Position numbers and translations under genes: made by a program
Shown: positions 41,832 through 50,899 of the stretch, one piece after another
Position numbering within the stretch: the first letter of the stretch is position 1
How the letters are laid out: each line of letters begins with the position of its first letter
Assembly (NCBI RefSeq): GCF_013386825.1
Contig: NZ_JACARC010000032.1
Span: 1 to 64,000, forward strand
Direction: 5' to 3'
Length of the DNA stretch: 64,000 bases
DNA from: Pseudomonas sp. IPO3778
GTDB taxonomy: Bacteria > Pseudomonadota > Gammaproteobacteria > Pseudomonadales > Pseudomonadaceae
Notes under the pieces: model-generated
What the model was told of the DNA's origin: nothing
The model's input: only the letters and a program-made list of their open reading frames with translations
Databases searched by the model: none

Positions 41832-43112
41832 ATGAACCTGTTCAACCTGCGTCGCCCGGTGCCCAGCCTGGATGATCTGGTTCTCGACGCGAAACCCCCG
41901 ACACTGCGCGACGATCTTTCCAGCGACTGCCTGATGCCCAGCGTTGCTCGCCCGGCCCAGGTGTTTGTGCGGGGCCAGGGTTCCTGGCTGTGGGACAGCG
42001 AAGACCGTGCCTACCTCGACTTCAGCCAGGGCGGCGGCGCCAACAGCCTGGGCCACAGCCCGCAAGTTTTGACCAAGGCGTTGGCCGATCAGGCCCAATC
42101 GCTGATCAACCCCGGCCACGGCCTGCACAACCGCGCTCAACTGAACCTCGCTGACCGCCTGTGCCACCGCACCGGCAGCGACCAGGCCTACCTGCTCAAC
42201 AGCGGCGCCGAAGCCTGCGAAGCAGCGATCAAGCTGGCGCGCAAATGGGGCCAGCTCCATCGCGGCGGCGCCTATCGCATCATCACTGCCAGCAACGGTT
42301 GCCATGGACGCAGCTTTGCCGCGATGTCGGCGTCGGCGGCCGCCAGCGAAAATCGCTTCGAGCCGCAGTTGCCGGGCTTCAGCCACGTGCCGTTCAACGA
42401 CCTGCCGGCGCTGCATGCCGCCGTCGACGCGCAAACCGTGGCAATCATGCTGGAACCGATCCAGAACAATGCCGGCGTCATTCCCGCGACCGAGCATTAC
42501 CTCAAAGGCGTCGAGCGCCTTTGCCGCGAGCTGGGGATCCTGTTGATCCTCGATGAAGTGCAAACCGGCACCGGCCGTTGCGGCACTCTGCTAGCCGAAC
42601 AGCACTACGGCGTACGCGCCGACATCGTCACCCTGGGCAAGGGCCTGGGTGGTGGTGTGCCGCTGGCGGCGTTGCTCGCGCGGGGCAAGGCGTGTTGTTT
42701 TGAGCTCGGAGAGCTGGAAGGCACCCACCATGGCAACGCGCTGATGGCATCCGCCGGTGTGGCAGTGCTGGAGACTGTGCTGAACCACGGATTTCTTGAA
42801 CACGTCTGCGAGGTCGGCGCTTACCTGGGCGAAGGACTGGTTCGTCTGGCTCATCGCTATGGCCAGGGCGAATTGCGTGGCCAAGGCCTGATGTGGGGGC
42901 TGACCCTGTCGGAAGACTCTGCAGATGCCGTGGTAAAGGCAGCGCTCAGTGAAGGGTTGATCCTGAGCGCGTCACAACCGGGTTGTCTGCGCTTCACGCC
43001 GGCGCTGACGCTGAGCAAAAGCAACGTCGACGAAATGCTCCTGCGCCTGGCGCGTGCCTTCTCCCGGGTGCGCACCGCGCAGCTGCAATGCCGCAAGGGC
43101 ATTGCCGTTTAA
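41832..43112 (+). CDS. Class III PLP-dependent aminotransferase
   Basis: A 426-residue member of the acetylornithine/omega-amino-acid aminotransferase class. The PLP motifs are LNSGAEACEAAIKLARK, NGCHGRSFAAMSAS, LILDEVQTGTGRCG (Asp that holds the PLP nitrogen) and the Schiff-base Lys in IVTLGKGLGGGVPLAA (about residue 275). Domain order and length are normal. The substrate cannot be told from sequence; several such genes sit near argD-like loci in pseudomonads. Divergent LysR gene upstream is a likely regulator. A terminator follows. Confidence 0.88.
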   Translation: MNLFNLRRPVPSLDDLVLDAKPPTLRDDLSSDCLMPSVARPAQVFVRGQGSWLWDSEDRAYLDFSQGGGANSLGHSPQVLTKALADQAQSLINPGHGLHNRAQLNLADRLCHRTGSDQAYLLNSGAEACEAAIKLARKWGQLHRGGAYRIITASNGCHGRSFAAMSASAAASENRFEPQLPGFSHVPFNDLPALHAAVDAQTVAIMLEPIQNNAGVIPATEHYLKGVERLCRELGILLILDEVQTGTGRCGTLLAEQHYGVRADIVTLGKGLGGGVPLAALLARGKACCFELGELEGTHHGNALMASAGVAVLETVLNHGFLEHVCEVGAYLGEGLVRLAHRYGQGELRGQGLMWGLTLSEDSADAVVKAALSEGLILSASQPGCLRFTPALTLSKSNVDEMLLRLARAFSRVRTAQLQCRKGIAV

Positions 43113-43147
43113 CCCCGTATTTCCTGAACCGTCTCGCGGTATACGCA

Positions 43148-43187
43148 GCGCCTCCAGCCTGATTCTTTTGGTTGGGGGCGTTTTTTT
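43148..43187 (+). terminator. Rho-independent terminator after the aminotransferase gene
   Basis: GCGCCTCCAGCC and GGTTGGGGGCG arms with a loop of about ten bases are followed by TTTTTTT. Confidence 0.7.
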
Positions 43188-43310
43188 GTCTCGAAATTTT
43201 TGGATTGAAAAGGGCGCTTGAGCATCGTTGGGAAAAGTGGCTTTTTAGCGGACGTCGGCAAGGACTGCCGATTGGGTGTGAAGATTTTTATCATGCTCTA
43301 TTTCTAATCT

Positions 43311-43327
43311 ATACCACTGGGTGGTAT
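43311..43327. promoter_or_regulatory. Palindromic operator of the toxin-antitoxin pair
   Basis: ATACCAC-TGG-GTGGTAT has perfect 7-bp arms and lies 21 bp before the toxin start codon. Antitoxin binding here would repress the operon. Confidence 0.7.
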
Positions 43328-43348
43328 GTTTTTGGGAAGGGATGCCTT

Positions 43349-43714
43349 ATGAGGCTCAGGCTGTTCAAAACGCGGAATTTTGCCAACGCAGCCAGCAAGG
43401 CTTGGATATGTGATTCGGAATTGAGGGAAGCATTCAGCGAGATGCTTGGCGGCCAAGCCGATAATTTGGGCGGCGGTGTTTGGAAGAAGCGTCTGAATCA
43501 GAACCGACATCGTTCAATTGTCTTGGCCAAGGGTAGGCATTACTGGGTGTATCAATTGCTATTTGCCAAGCAGAACCAAAGCAATATCAGTCAAAGCGAA
43601 CTGGTTTGGTTTCGGTCGCTGGCTAAGACCTATGAAAGTTTTAGCGAAGCACAGATTCAGCAGATGCTGGATCTCAGGGAGTTTGTGGAGATACATCATG
43701 ACCAAGAAATATAA
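43349..43714 (+). CDS. HigB-like RelE/ParE-family toxin
   Basis: A 121-residue basic protein of the HigB-2/RelE-like type. The core has VWKKRLNQNRHRSIVLAKG, HYWVYQLLFAK and LVWFRSLAKTYESF, matching family PF06296. AAGGG lies 7 bp before ATG 43349. The larger open frame starting at 43172 is unlikely since it would place the operator inside the gene. It overlaps the antitoxin gene by 17 bp. Known of the family: mRNA cleavage at the ribosome. Lower GC than neighbours suggests recent transfer. Confidence 0.85.
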   Translation: MRLRLFKTRNFANAASKAWICDSELREAFSEMLGGQADNLGGGVWKKRLNQNRHRSIVLAKGRHYWVYQLLFAKQNQSNISQSELVWFRSLAKTYESFSEAQIQQMLDLREFVEIHHDQEI

Positions 43715-44018
43715 AAGTGAGGCGTTTGAGTCCATTCACCAATCCGCGGAAGCGCTTTATGCCATAGGCGCCATTAATAAGACGACTCTTCGTGAGTTTG
43801 ACGAGGCATGCCTTGCGGATATCCCGGCGCAAATCCCGGCCGAGCAAATCAAACAACTACGAGAGCGCAGCCACGTCAGCCAACCGGTGTTTGCGCGTTA
43901 TTTGAACACCAGTGCCTCCACGGTGAAGCAATGGGAGTCCGGTGAGAAACGTCCCAGTGGCATGGCGCTCAAGCTATTGAGCATCGTGCAGAAGCACGGT
44001 TTGGAAATCCTGGCCTGA
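43698..44018 (+). CDS. HigA-like XRE-family antitoxin
   Basis: A 106-residue protein with a C-terminal helix-turn-helix (about 45-100): IPAEQIKQLRERSHVSQPVF, ARYLNTSASTVKQWESGEK and RPSGMALKLLSIVQKHG. The N-terminal half should neutralise the toxin. In this toxin-first order it also represses the operon through the palindrome at 43311-43327. Partner and order match the HigBA class. Confidence 0.88.
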   Translation: MTKKYKSEAFESIHQSAEALYAIGAINKTTLREFDEACLADIPAQIPAEQIKQLRERSHVSQPVFARYLNTSASTVKQWESGEKRPSGMALKLLSIVQKHGLEILA

Positions 44019-44114
44019 GGATGGCCCGGTGCCAGATCCCACTGAACCCTCAAGAGCGCCCAGGGTCGATTAGCTTGTACGGCTCACACGAGCCGATTTT
44101 CAGGAGCTGAACCC

Positions 44115-44273
44115 ATGGATATCATTCGCATCATCATCGCCATTCTGCTGCCGCCACTGGGTGTGTTCCTGCAAGTGGGTTTTGCCGGCGCCTTCTGGCT
44201 GAATATTCTGCTGACCTTGTGCGGTTACATTCCGGGCATCGTGCACGCCGTGTACATCATCGCCAAACGTTAA
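44115..44273 (+). CDS. YqaE/Pmp3-family small membrane protein
   Basis: A 52-residue protein: MDIIRIIIAILLPPLGVFLQ, a loop, then LNILLTLCGYIPGIVHAVYI. The LLPPLGVFLQVG and LTLCGYIPGIVHA motifs and two membrane helices are diagnostic of the Pmp3/YqaE family, which affects membrane potential and stress tolerance in yeast and plants. CAGGAG precedes the ATG at good spacing. Confidence 0.92.
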   Translation: MDIIRIIIAILLPPLGVFLQVGFAGAFWLNILLTLCGYIPGIVHAVYIIAKR

Positions 44274-44279
44274 CAGGCC

Positions 44280-45440
44280 TCAGCCTTTCGCGATCAGCCG
44301 TGAGTTGCGCTCATTGCGAAAGGCCAGTTGCTCGATGGTCTGGGTGGCATGCTCCGCTTCCTCGCGGGCCTGGAGGATCATCCCGTGATGCTCCGATTTG
44401 CTGCACACCGGGTCGGTGTTGCTGGCATCTCCGGTCAGCATGAATGCCTGGCAGCGGCAGCCACCAAAGTCCTTCTCCTTCTCGTCGCATGAGCGACACG
44501 GCTCGGGCATCCAGTCATAGCCGCGAAAGCGGTTGAAGCCGAACGAGTCATACCAGATGTGTTGCATGCTGTGGTCGCGCACGTTGGGAAATTGCACCGG
44601 CATCTGTCGGGCACCGTGGCACGGTAGGGCAGTGCCGTCCGGTGTCACCGTCAGAAAGATACTGCCCCAGCCATTCATGCAGGCTTTCGGGCGCTCCTCA
44701 TAGTAATCCGGCGTGACGAATATCAGCTTGCACGGGTGGCCTTCGGCTTCGAGCTTGGCGCGGTACTCGTTGGTGATGCGCTCGGCGCGTACCAGTTGTT
44801 CCTGGGTCGGCAGCAGGCCGACCCGATTGAGCTGGGCCCAGCCGTAGAACTGGCAGGTGGCAAGCTCGACAAAGTCCGCTTCCAGGGCAATGCACAGCTC
44901 GATGATGCGGTCGATCTTGTCGATATTGTGCCGGTGGGTGACGAAGTTCAGCACCATCGGGTAACCATGTGCTTTCACCGCCCGGGCCATTTCCAGTTTC
45001 TGTGCGAAAGCCTTTTTTGACCCCGCCAGCAAGTTGTTCACCTGCTCGTCGCTGGCCTGGAAACTGATCTGGATATGGTCCAGCCCAGCCTTCTTGAAGT
45101 CGCTGATCTTCTGCTCGGTCAGGCCGATGCCGGAGGTGATCAAGTTGGTGTAAAACCCCAGTTTGCGCGCCTCGGCAATCAGTTCGGCGAGGTCCTGGCG
45201 CACCAGCGGTTCACCACCGGAAAACCCCAACTGCGCGGCGCCCATTTCCCGGGCTTCGCGAAATACCTTGATCCACTGCTCGGTGCTCAACTCCTTGCCC
45301 TGCTCGGCGAAATCCAATGGATTGGAGCAGTAAGGGCACTGCAGCGGGCAGCGGTAGGTCAGCTCGGCGAGCAACCAGAGCGGCAGGCCGATTTCCGGCG
45401 TGGGTGGCAGATCAGGCAAGTTCGATCCAGTGCTGAGCAC
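44280..45440 (-). CDS. pqqE: PqqE, PqqA peptide cyclase (radical SAM)
   Basis: A 386-residue radical SAM/SPASM enzyme that joins Glu and Tyr of PqqA. The CxxxCxxC motif is [18 protein letters not shown] (about residue 30), with [10 protein letters not shown] next. C-terminal auxiliary-cluster cysteines occur in [38 protein letters not shown] and [13 protein letters not shown] 45440 was chosen: it overlaps pqqD and leaves a normal-length protein; the longer frame adds 25 unrelated residues. Last gene of the visible pqq operon. Confidence 0.95.
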   Translation of the reverse strand: MLSTGSNLPDLPPTPEIGLPLWLLAELTYRCPLQCPYCSNPLDFAEQGKELSTEQWIKVFREAREMGAAQLGFSGGEPLVRQDLAELIAEARKLGFYTNLITSGIGLTEQKISDFKKAGLDHIQISFQASDEQVNNLLAGSKKAFAQKLEMARAVKAHGYPMVLNFVTHRHNIDKIDRIIELCIALEADFVELATCQFYGWAQLNRVGLLPTQEQLVRAERITNEYRAKLEAEGHPCKLIFVTPDYYEERPKACMNGWGSIFLTVTPDGTALPCHGARQMPVQFPNVRDHSMQHIWYDSFGFNRFRGYDWMPEPCRSCDEKEKDFGGCRCQAFMLTGDASNTDPVCSKSEHHGMILQAREEAEHATQTIEQLAFRNERNSRLIAKG

Positions 45441-45687
45441 GGGCGACCTCCATGAATTGCTCGATGTCTTCACCGAGTTCGGGCACGCCCGGGAATTGCT
45501 GGTCCAGCTCGGCAATGATCGCGCTCACGTCGCGTTCGCCATCAATCAAGCCACCGATCAAGGCGGCGCTGTCGTTGAGCTTGATCATGCCTTCCGGGTA
45601 CAGCAGCACATGGCCTTTTTGCGCGGGCTCGTACTGAAAGCGATAGCCCTGGCGCCAGGTCGGTTTTTTGCTGCGATCGAAGTTCAT
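45412..45687 (-). CDS. pqqD: PqqD, PqqA-binding chaperone
   Basis: A 91-residue protein that carries PqqA to PqqE. It starts [20 protein letters not shown] and has the family features [20 protein letters not shown] and [15 protein letters not shown]. Its stop lies inside the start region of pqqE, and its start overlaps the pqqC stop by 4 bp, so the three are translationally coupled. Confidence 0.94.
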   Translation of the reverse strand: MNFDRSKKPTWRQGYRFQYEPAQKGHVLLYPEGMIKLNDSAALIGGLIDGERDVSAIIAELDQQFPGVPELGEDIEQFMEVARAQHWIELA

Positions 45688-46436
45688 AGGGTGATCCCCT
45701 TATGCCATACACGCTGGTCCGTCACGCTGTGGTACGGCGGGCGGTTCAATTCGTAAGCCATGCTCATGGCATCGAGCATGCTCCAAAGAATGTCCAGTTT
45801 GAACTGGAGAATTTCCAGCATGCGCTCCTGGCCTTCGCGGGTGGTGTAGTGCTGCAGGGTGATGGCCAGACCGTGCTCCACATCCCGGCGAGCCTGGCCC
45901 AGGCGGGTGCGGAAATACTCATAGCCGGCCGGGTCGATCCACGGGTAGTGCTGGGGCCAGCTGTCGAGGCGCGACTGGTGGATCTGCGGGGCGAACAGCT
46001 CGGTCAGGGAACTGCTGGCGGCTTCTTGCCAACTGGCGCGGCGGGCGAAGTTGACGTAGGCGTCTACCGCAAATCGTACGCCGGGCAGTACCAATTCCTG
46101 GGAGCGCAGTTGATCCGGGTCCAGGCCCACGGCCTGGCCCAGGCGCAGCCAGGCTTCAATACCGCCGTCTTCACCGGGGGCTCCATCGTGATCCAGCAGG
46201 CGCTGGATCCACTCGCGACGGATCTCCCGGTCCGGACAGTTGGCCAGGATGGCGGCGTCCTTGAGGGGAATGTTCACTTGATAATAAAAGCGGTTGGCGA
46301 CCCAGCCCTGGATCTGTTCGCGGGTGGCGCGGCCTTCATACATCGCCACGTGATACGGGTGATGGATATGGTAGAAGGCGCCCTTGGCCCGCAGGGCCTG
46401 TTCGAACTCGGCGGTGGTCAGCGGTGTGTCAGTCAT
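45684..46436 (-). CDS. pqqC: PqqC, pyrroloquinoline-quinone synthase
   Basis: A 250-residue cofactor-less oxidase that performs the last ring closure and oxidation of PQQ. Typical segments are [20 protein letters not shown] (active-site His/Tyr), [37 protein letters not shown] and [18 protein letters not shown]. Length matches the family. It follows pqqB by 11 bp and overlaps pqqD. Confidence 0.96.
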   Translation of the reverse strand: MTDTPLTTAEFEQALRAKGAFYHIHHPYHVAMYEGRATREQIQGWVANRFYYQVNIPLKDAAILANCPDREIRREWIQRLLDHDGAPGEDGGIEAWLRLGQAVGLDPDQLRSQELVLPGVRFAVDAYVNFARRASWQEAASSSLTELFAPQIHQSRLDSWPQHYPWIDPAGYEYFRTRLGQARRDVEHGLAITLQHYTTREGQERMLEILQFKLDILWSMLDAMSMAYELNRPPYHSVTDQRVWHKGITL

Positions 46437-46447
46437 TTGGCTCGCTC

Positions 46448-47359
46448 CTACAATTCAATGCTCATGCCGTCGTACGCCACTTCCACATTGCGCCGCAGCA
46501 ACTCGGCTCGCTCGGGCGAGTCCTCATCCAGGATCGGGTTGGTGTTGTTGATGTGGATAAGCACCTTGCGCTGCTTGGGCAACTGCTCCAGCACTTCCAG
46601 CATGCCGCCGGGACCGTTTTGCGCCAGGTGGCCCATCTCGCGGCCCGTACGGGTGCCGACGCCACGGCGCTGCATTTCGTCGTCGTCCCACATCGTGCCG
46701 TCTACCAACAGGCAATCGCTGCCCGCCATGATCTCCAGCAACGGCCCGTCGACCTTGCCCAAGCCCGGGGCGTAGAACAGTTTGCCGCCGGTGCGCAGGT
46801 CTTCGACGATCAGGCCGATGTTATCGCCCGGGTGTGGGTCGAATCGGTGAGGCGAGTAGGGCGGCGCCGCGCTGCGCAGAGGCAACGGCGTAAAGCGCAG
46901 GTTGGGGCAGGCAGGAATGGTGAAGCTGGCATCCAGTTCGATGCGGTTCCAGGCCAGCCCGCCGTTCCAGTGGGTCAACATGGTGAACAGCGGGAAGCCG
47001 GTGCTCAGGTCTTCGTGGACCATGTCGGTGCACCACACCTGGTGCGGGCAGCCTTCGCGCAGGCTGAGCAGGCCGGTGGTGTGGTCGATCTGGCTGTCCA
47101 TCAAGATGATCGCGCTGATGCCGGTGTCCCGCAGGGCGCGGCCGGGTTGCATCGGGGCAAACCCTTGAAGCTGGGCGCGGATGTCCGGGGAGGCGTTGCA
47201 CAAGACCCAGTTCACGCCGTCATCGGAAATCGCGATGGACGATTGGGTGCGCGCCTCGGCACGCAGGCTGCCGTCACGAAAACCTGCGCAGTTCACGCAG
47301 TTGCAGTTCCATTGCGGGAAACCACCGCCCGCGGCGGAACCTAGAATCTGGACAAACAT
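46448..47359 (-). CDS. pqqB: PqqB, metallo-beta-lactamase-fold protein of PQQ synthesis
   Basis: A 303-residue protein starting [20 protein letters not shown]. It has the family motifs [34 protein letters not shown] and [18 protein letters not shown]. It hydroxylates the cross-linked PqqA-derived tyrosine intermediate. The start at 47359 agrees with family proteins. A hairpin between pqqA and pqqB probably reduces its transcription relative to pqqA. Confidence 0.96.
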   Translation of the reverse strand: MFVQILGSAAGGGFPQWNCNCVNCAGFRDGSLRAEARTQSSIAISDDGVNWVLCNASPDIRAQLQGFAPMQPGRALRDTGISAIILMDSQIDHTTGLLSLREGCPHQVWCTDMVHEDLSTGFPLFTMLTHWNGGLAWNRIELDASFTIPACPNLRFTPLPLRSAAPPYSPHRFDPHPGDNIGLIVEDLRTGGKLFYAPGLGKVDGPLLEIMAGSDCLLVDGTMWDDDEMQRRGVGTRTGREMGHLAQNGPGGMLEVLEQLPKQRKVLIHINNTNPILDEDSPERAELLRRNVEVAYDGMSIEL

Positions 47360-47386
47360 GGCCGCTCCATTACACACAACTCAAAA

Positions 47387-47416
47387 ATAAAAACGCCCCG
47401 GGCGAGCCGAGGCGTT
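47387..47416 (-). terminator. Attenuating terminator between pqqA and pqqB
   Basis: On the minus strand, AACGCC...GGCGTT arms with an inner CGG/CCG are followed by TTTTTATTTTT. As pqqB-E have no other clear promoter, partial read-through is likely. Confidence 0.75.
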
Positions 47417-47436
47417 GCATTGCAATACAAAGCCAA

Positions 47437-47511
47437 TCAGCGGCTGGCAAAGTACATGGTGACTTCAAAGCCGATGCGCAAATCAGTGTAAGCAGGTTTG
47501 GACCAAGTCAT
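47437..47511 (-). CDS. pqqA: PqqA, PQQ precursor peptide
   Basis: A 24-residue peptide [20 protein letters not shown] plus FASR. The Glu and Tyr of EVTMY are the residues that become PQQ. AGGAGTAAGAAC gives an ideal ribosome binding site. It lies between pqqF and pqqB on the same strand. Confidence 0.97.
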   Translation of the reverse strand: MTWSKPAYTDLRIGFEVTMYFASR

Positions 47512-47679
47512 GTTCTTACTCCTACGAAGGGATGGGACGTCTACTACCAAGTAATACATATAGTCCACCTCCAGGCGCAGATGTTCAGAGGTGTGCGTAT
47601 GAATGTTACGTACTTCTGTTAAAGATAGCGCTGTCCTGACGGAAAAAGCCTTTTACCGTAGCGGCAATGATCAGCTCGA

Positions 47680-50043
47680 TCATTGCCAGGGTGCGGCCGG
47701 GCATGCGCCGTTGGCCACACAGCGCCAGCCACCTGCAGCGCCATTGAGTTGCTGTGCAGCGTCCATTAAATCTTTGTGGGTTCGGGTTTGGATGAAATCT
47801 TGCAGCTGCTGGATGTAATCCGACGGGTGGCCTGCCAAGTGCGCGTGCCAGAGCAGGTCAGCGGCTTGGGCGGTGGTGAGTGCATCGAGGGAAAATTGCC
47901 GGGCCAGATCACCTGGCAGTTCGCTGCCATTGATCAGGGCGGGCAGCTGTTTCAGGAACGTTTGCAGATGATCAAGAATTTGCGCAAGGGAAGCGCTGGG
48001 AGATTGCACCCCGAACAGCAGCCCAGTTTGCCCATTGAACTGTCGGATGCCGCTGAACACCGCGTAGCCCAATTGCAGTTCGACACGCAGGCGCTGGTAG
48101 AGCGGCGCTTGTATCAGGTGCCCGAGTAAACGCCAGCACGCCTCGTCGGCCAGGGATTGAGTCGGTGTGGGGCAGAACAGCAGCAACGCGGCGTCGCTGG
48201 AGTCGGTGCTCACGTCGTGCCACAGATGCTGGCCGCTGATCGACGCGCGTTCGCTGATGACGTTTGCCGGTTGGCCAGGCAGGCGCCCTGCGGCACTTTT
48301 AATCGCCGCCTCGCAAGCGGCGGGCAGCGCGACGGCAAGCCCTTGCCAGTGAGCGGTCGACCATCGATCTTGCGCGGCGGCCGGGTGTGCAGGTGTGACG
48401 CCGGCACAATACTCGGGCAATGCCTTGAGCAACTGACGGATGGCCATCGTCGGTACGGCGGGGGATTGCGTCACCGTCATTTCATCGAGCTGTGTCAGGC
48501 CGCGCGCGACTTCTTCCAGCAACGCAGGCATTGGCTCGTGGGCCCCGACCATTTTCAGTTGCCAGTGATTGCCGATGGTCTCGAAGGACAATTCGACGCC
48601 CGCCTGGCTGGCGTTCTCCCGCAGGTATGGGAAAAGGTCTGTGCGCAGCGGCGAATCCAGTTGCCAGTGCAGGTAAATCGCACCCTCGTCGGCGTCGTCC
48701 GGGATTGCCTGGCTAAAGGTCAGCGCCGACAGGTCCCGCCGCCCACGGGAGCGATCCTGGGCAAACGTACGCAAGCCGCGATGGGCACTGGTCTGGCCGC
48801 GAATCAGCCCCGGGCGCTCTTCCTTGACGGCAGGGCGCAGGAACGGATTGGCGGGCGGCAGTTGCCAGGCGTGTCGGGACGGCGGCAATTGCAGCGAGGC
48901 CAGCAGCGCCTTGAGAGAGGAGGCGCTCTGCTCGGACAATACTGGCTCGTTGCCCTGCCGGGCCAATGCCAGAGCGCCGCTGACCTGTTGTTTACGGGCG
49001 AACAGCAGGGCGAACTCTTCCCGCAGCAATGTCCAATCGCAGTGTGCGAAAAAGCTCAGCCAGTCGTGCAACAGTTCTTCGATCAGGGCCGTCTGTTGCG
49101 CACCCTGAGTGCCCAGGGTGAACTGAATATCCAGCAGCGCCTGGCCGGCGAACTGATACAACCGCGTCGCGTTGAGGGCGCTGGCCAACTGCCGCGACTG
49201 CAATTCGGCGAGCAATCCGCCCGGTGCCGAAGCGTTCAGCCACAGGCAGAGGAAGTCCAACGCTTCAGGGGACGCCTCGCTTGCCACGACCTGATGCCAG
49301 TGGTCTGCATGAGTGTGTTGATAGGTACGTTGATTGCCGGCCAGCAACGCTGGCGCAGGCTTTTGTGGCAGCAGCGGGCCAGTCTTCAGCACAGCGCCAA
49401 ACTGTTGCGCCAACGCCTCCAGCTCCGCCAGTGACTGAGGGCCCGCCAGGCTCAAGGTCATTTGCCCGGTTTGATAGAAACCTTCATAAAAATCCCGCAA
49501 CGCGTGCTGAAAACCCTCACGCTCTACCGGCAAGCTATCCCGGTTGCCCGCATGAAACGCCCGCAGCGGATGATCCGCCGCAACGCCTTCCAGCAAGGCC
49601 TGTTGCTGTTGCGCCGCGGCATCTTGCGACCAGGCGATAAATTCCGCCTGTAACACTTCACGCTCGCGCAACTGGTCTTCAATGGTCAGGCGCGGATGGG
49701 CGAGCATGTCGCCGAGGCGTTCCAGGGCGGCCTCAAATGCCGCTACCGGCACTTCAAAGAAAAAGTCGGTCGTGCGTTCGCGAGTGCTGGCGTTGACCTG
49801 CCCACCCTGGCGCTGCACGTAGGCCATCAGCCCTTCGTGTGCAGGAAAACGCTCAGTACCCAGGAACAACAGATGTTCAAGAAAATGCGCCAGTCCCGGC
49901 CACGCCAGGGGCACATCATGACTGCCCGCTGCAACGCGCAAGGCCGCCGCACACCGCTTCAAGCGCGGCGCATGACGCAAGGAAACCTGCAGGCCGTTGG
50001 CCAGGGTCAATGAAAGGTAATGAGGGTGGGCCGGCGCAGGCAT
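47680..50043 (-). CDS. pqqF: PqqF, insulinase-type metalloprotease
   Basis: A 787-residue M16-family protease. The inverted zinc motif HFLEHLLFLGTERFP (HxxEH, about residue 57) is near the N-terminus, with the third ligand expected in the downstream EREVLQAEF segment. The second, inactive half has the usual M16 repeat. It is thought to process PqqA before or after cross-linking. ATG 50043 is chosen over GTG two codons upstream. The gene order pqqF-A-B-C-D-E is that of fluorescent pseudomonads. A 10-bp stem overlaps the stop codon. Confidence 0.92.
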   Translation of the reverse strand: MPAPAHPHYLSLTLANGLQVSLRHAPRLKRCAAALRVAAGSHDVPLAWPGLAHFLEHLLFLGTERFPAHEGLMAYVQRQGGQVNASTRERTTDFFFEVPVAAFEAALERLGDMLAHPRLTIEDQLREREVLQAEFIAWSQDAAAQQQQALLEGVAADHPLRAFHAGNRDSLPVEREGFQHALRDFYEGFYQTGQMTLSLAGPQSLAELEALAQQFGAVLKTGPLLPQKPAPALLAGNQRTYQHTHADHWHQVVASEASPEALDFLCLWLNASAPGGLLAELQSRQLASALNATRLYQFAGQALLDIQFTLGTQGAQQTALIEELLHDWLSFFAHCDWTLLREEFALLFARKQQVSGALALARQGNEPVLSEQSASSLKALLASLQLPPSRHAWQLPPANPFLRPAVKEERPGLIRGQTSAHRGLRTFAQDRSRGRRDLSALTFSQAIPDDADEGAIYLHWQLDSPLRTDLFPYLRENASQAGVELSFETIGNHWQLKMVGAHEPMPALLEEVARGLTQLDEMTVTQSPAVPTMAIRQLLKALPEYCAGVTPAHPAAAQDRWSTAHWQGLAVALPAACEAAIKSAAGRLPGQPANVISERASISGQHLWHDVSTDSSDAALLLFCPTPTQSLADEACWRLLGHLIQAPLYQRLRVELQLGYAVFSGIRQFNGQTGLLFGVQSPSASLAQILDHLQTFLKQLPALINGSELPGDLARQFSLDALTTAQAADLLWHAHLAGHPSDYIQQLQDFIQTRTHKDLMDAAQQLNGAAGGWRCVANGACPAAPWQ

Positions 50044-50094
50044 GGGCACTTCCGAAACGTAGGAAGTGCCTATGCTAGCGCAAAGCGGCCGGGA

Positions 50095-50889
50095 TCAGTG
50101 CTTGTGCAGCGCACCGTACAGCTCGGGGCGACGGTCCAGCAGGTAGCGATTGGCCGCGCGTGAGTCGACCATCAACTGCCGATCCAGGGTGCCGACAATC
50201 AATGCCTCATCGAGACCGGCCTGGGCAATCCGCTGGCCATCCGGCGCGGCGATGCTGCTTTGCCCGCAATACTGGATCTGGCCTTCCTGGCCGCAATAGT
50301 TGGCGTAGGCCACATAACACTGGTTTTCAAACGCCCGCGCCCGCACGGTGACATCGGCGACGAAATCGAAGGGCACCATATTGGCTGTCGGCACCAGGAT
50401 CAACTCTGCCCCGGCCAGCGCCAGGCGCCGGGTATTCTCCGGGAATTCCAGGTCATAGCAAATCAGGAACCCCAGCTTCCAGCCGTTCAACTCCACCAGC
50501 GGAAACTCATCGTCCCCGGGGCTGAACATCGAGTGGTCGAGGTCGCCAAACAGGTGGGTCTTGCGGTAGTTGCAGAGGCGCTGGCCGTTGGCGTCGATCA
50601 ACTGCACGGCGTTGTAGATCTGCCCGTCAGCCCCGCGCTCCGGATAGCCATAGAGGATCGCCACCCCCGAGTTTTTCGCCAGCGCAGCGATGGACTGCGC
50701 AGACGGGCCGTCCTGAGCTTCGGCCAGGGCGCCGACCGCCTCCACGCCGATGTTATAGCCGGTGAGAAACATCTCCGGCAGCACCAGCAGGTCGGCGTCG
50801 TTGGCCTCTTGCGCCAGTTGATGCAGGCGCTTGAGATTGCCGGCCACGTCCAGCGGTAAAGGCGGGCATTGATACAGGGCGACACGCAT
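50095..50889 (-). CDS. davA: 5-aminopentanamidase (carbon-nitrogen hydrolase)
   Basis: A 264-residue nitrilase-superfamily enzyme with the E-K-C triad: Glu in LLVLPEMFLTGYN (about residue 44), Lys in NYRKTHLF (about 112), Cys in LGFLICYDLEFPE (about 146). It lies 10 bp after davB, and the pair next to pqq genes matches P. putida davBA. It hydrolyses 5-aminopentanamide to 5-aminovalerate in lysine breakdown. Assignment rests on the pairing and length. Confidence 0.9.
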   Translation of the reverse strand: MRVALYQCPPLPLDVAGNLKRLHQLAQEANDADLLVLPEMFLTGYNIGVEAVGALAEAQDGPSAQSIAALAKNSGVAILYGYPERGADGQIYNAVQLIDANGQRLCNYRKTHLFGDLDHSMFSPGDDEFPLVELNGWKLGFLICYDLEFPENTRRLALAGAELILVPTANMVPFDFVADVTVRARAFENQCYVAYANYCGQEGQIQYCGQSSIAAPDGQRIAQAGLDEALIVGTLDRQLMVDSRAANRYLLDRRPELYGALHKH

Positions 50890-50899
50890 GGGCAACTCC

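Noticed and set aside
43172..43348. N-terminal extension of the HigB-like toxin
   Set aside because: It would include the previous terminator and the palindromic operator; ATG 43349 has a good ribosome binding site.
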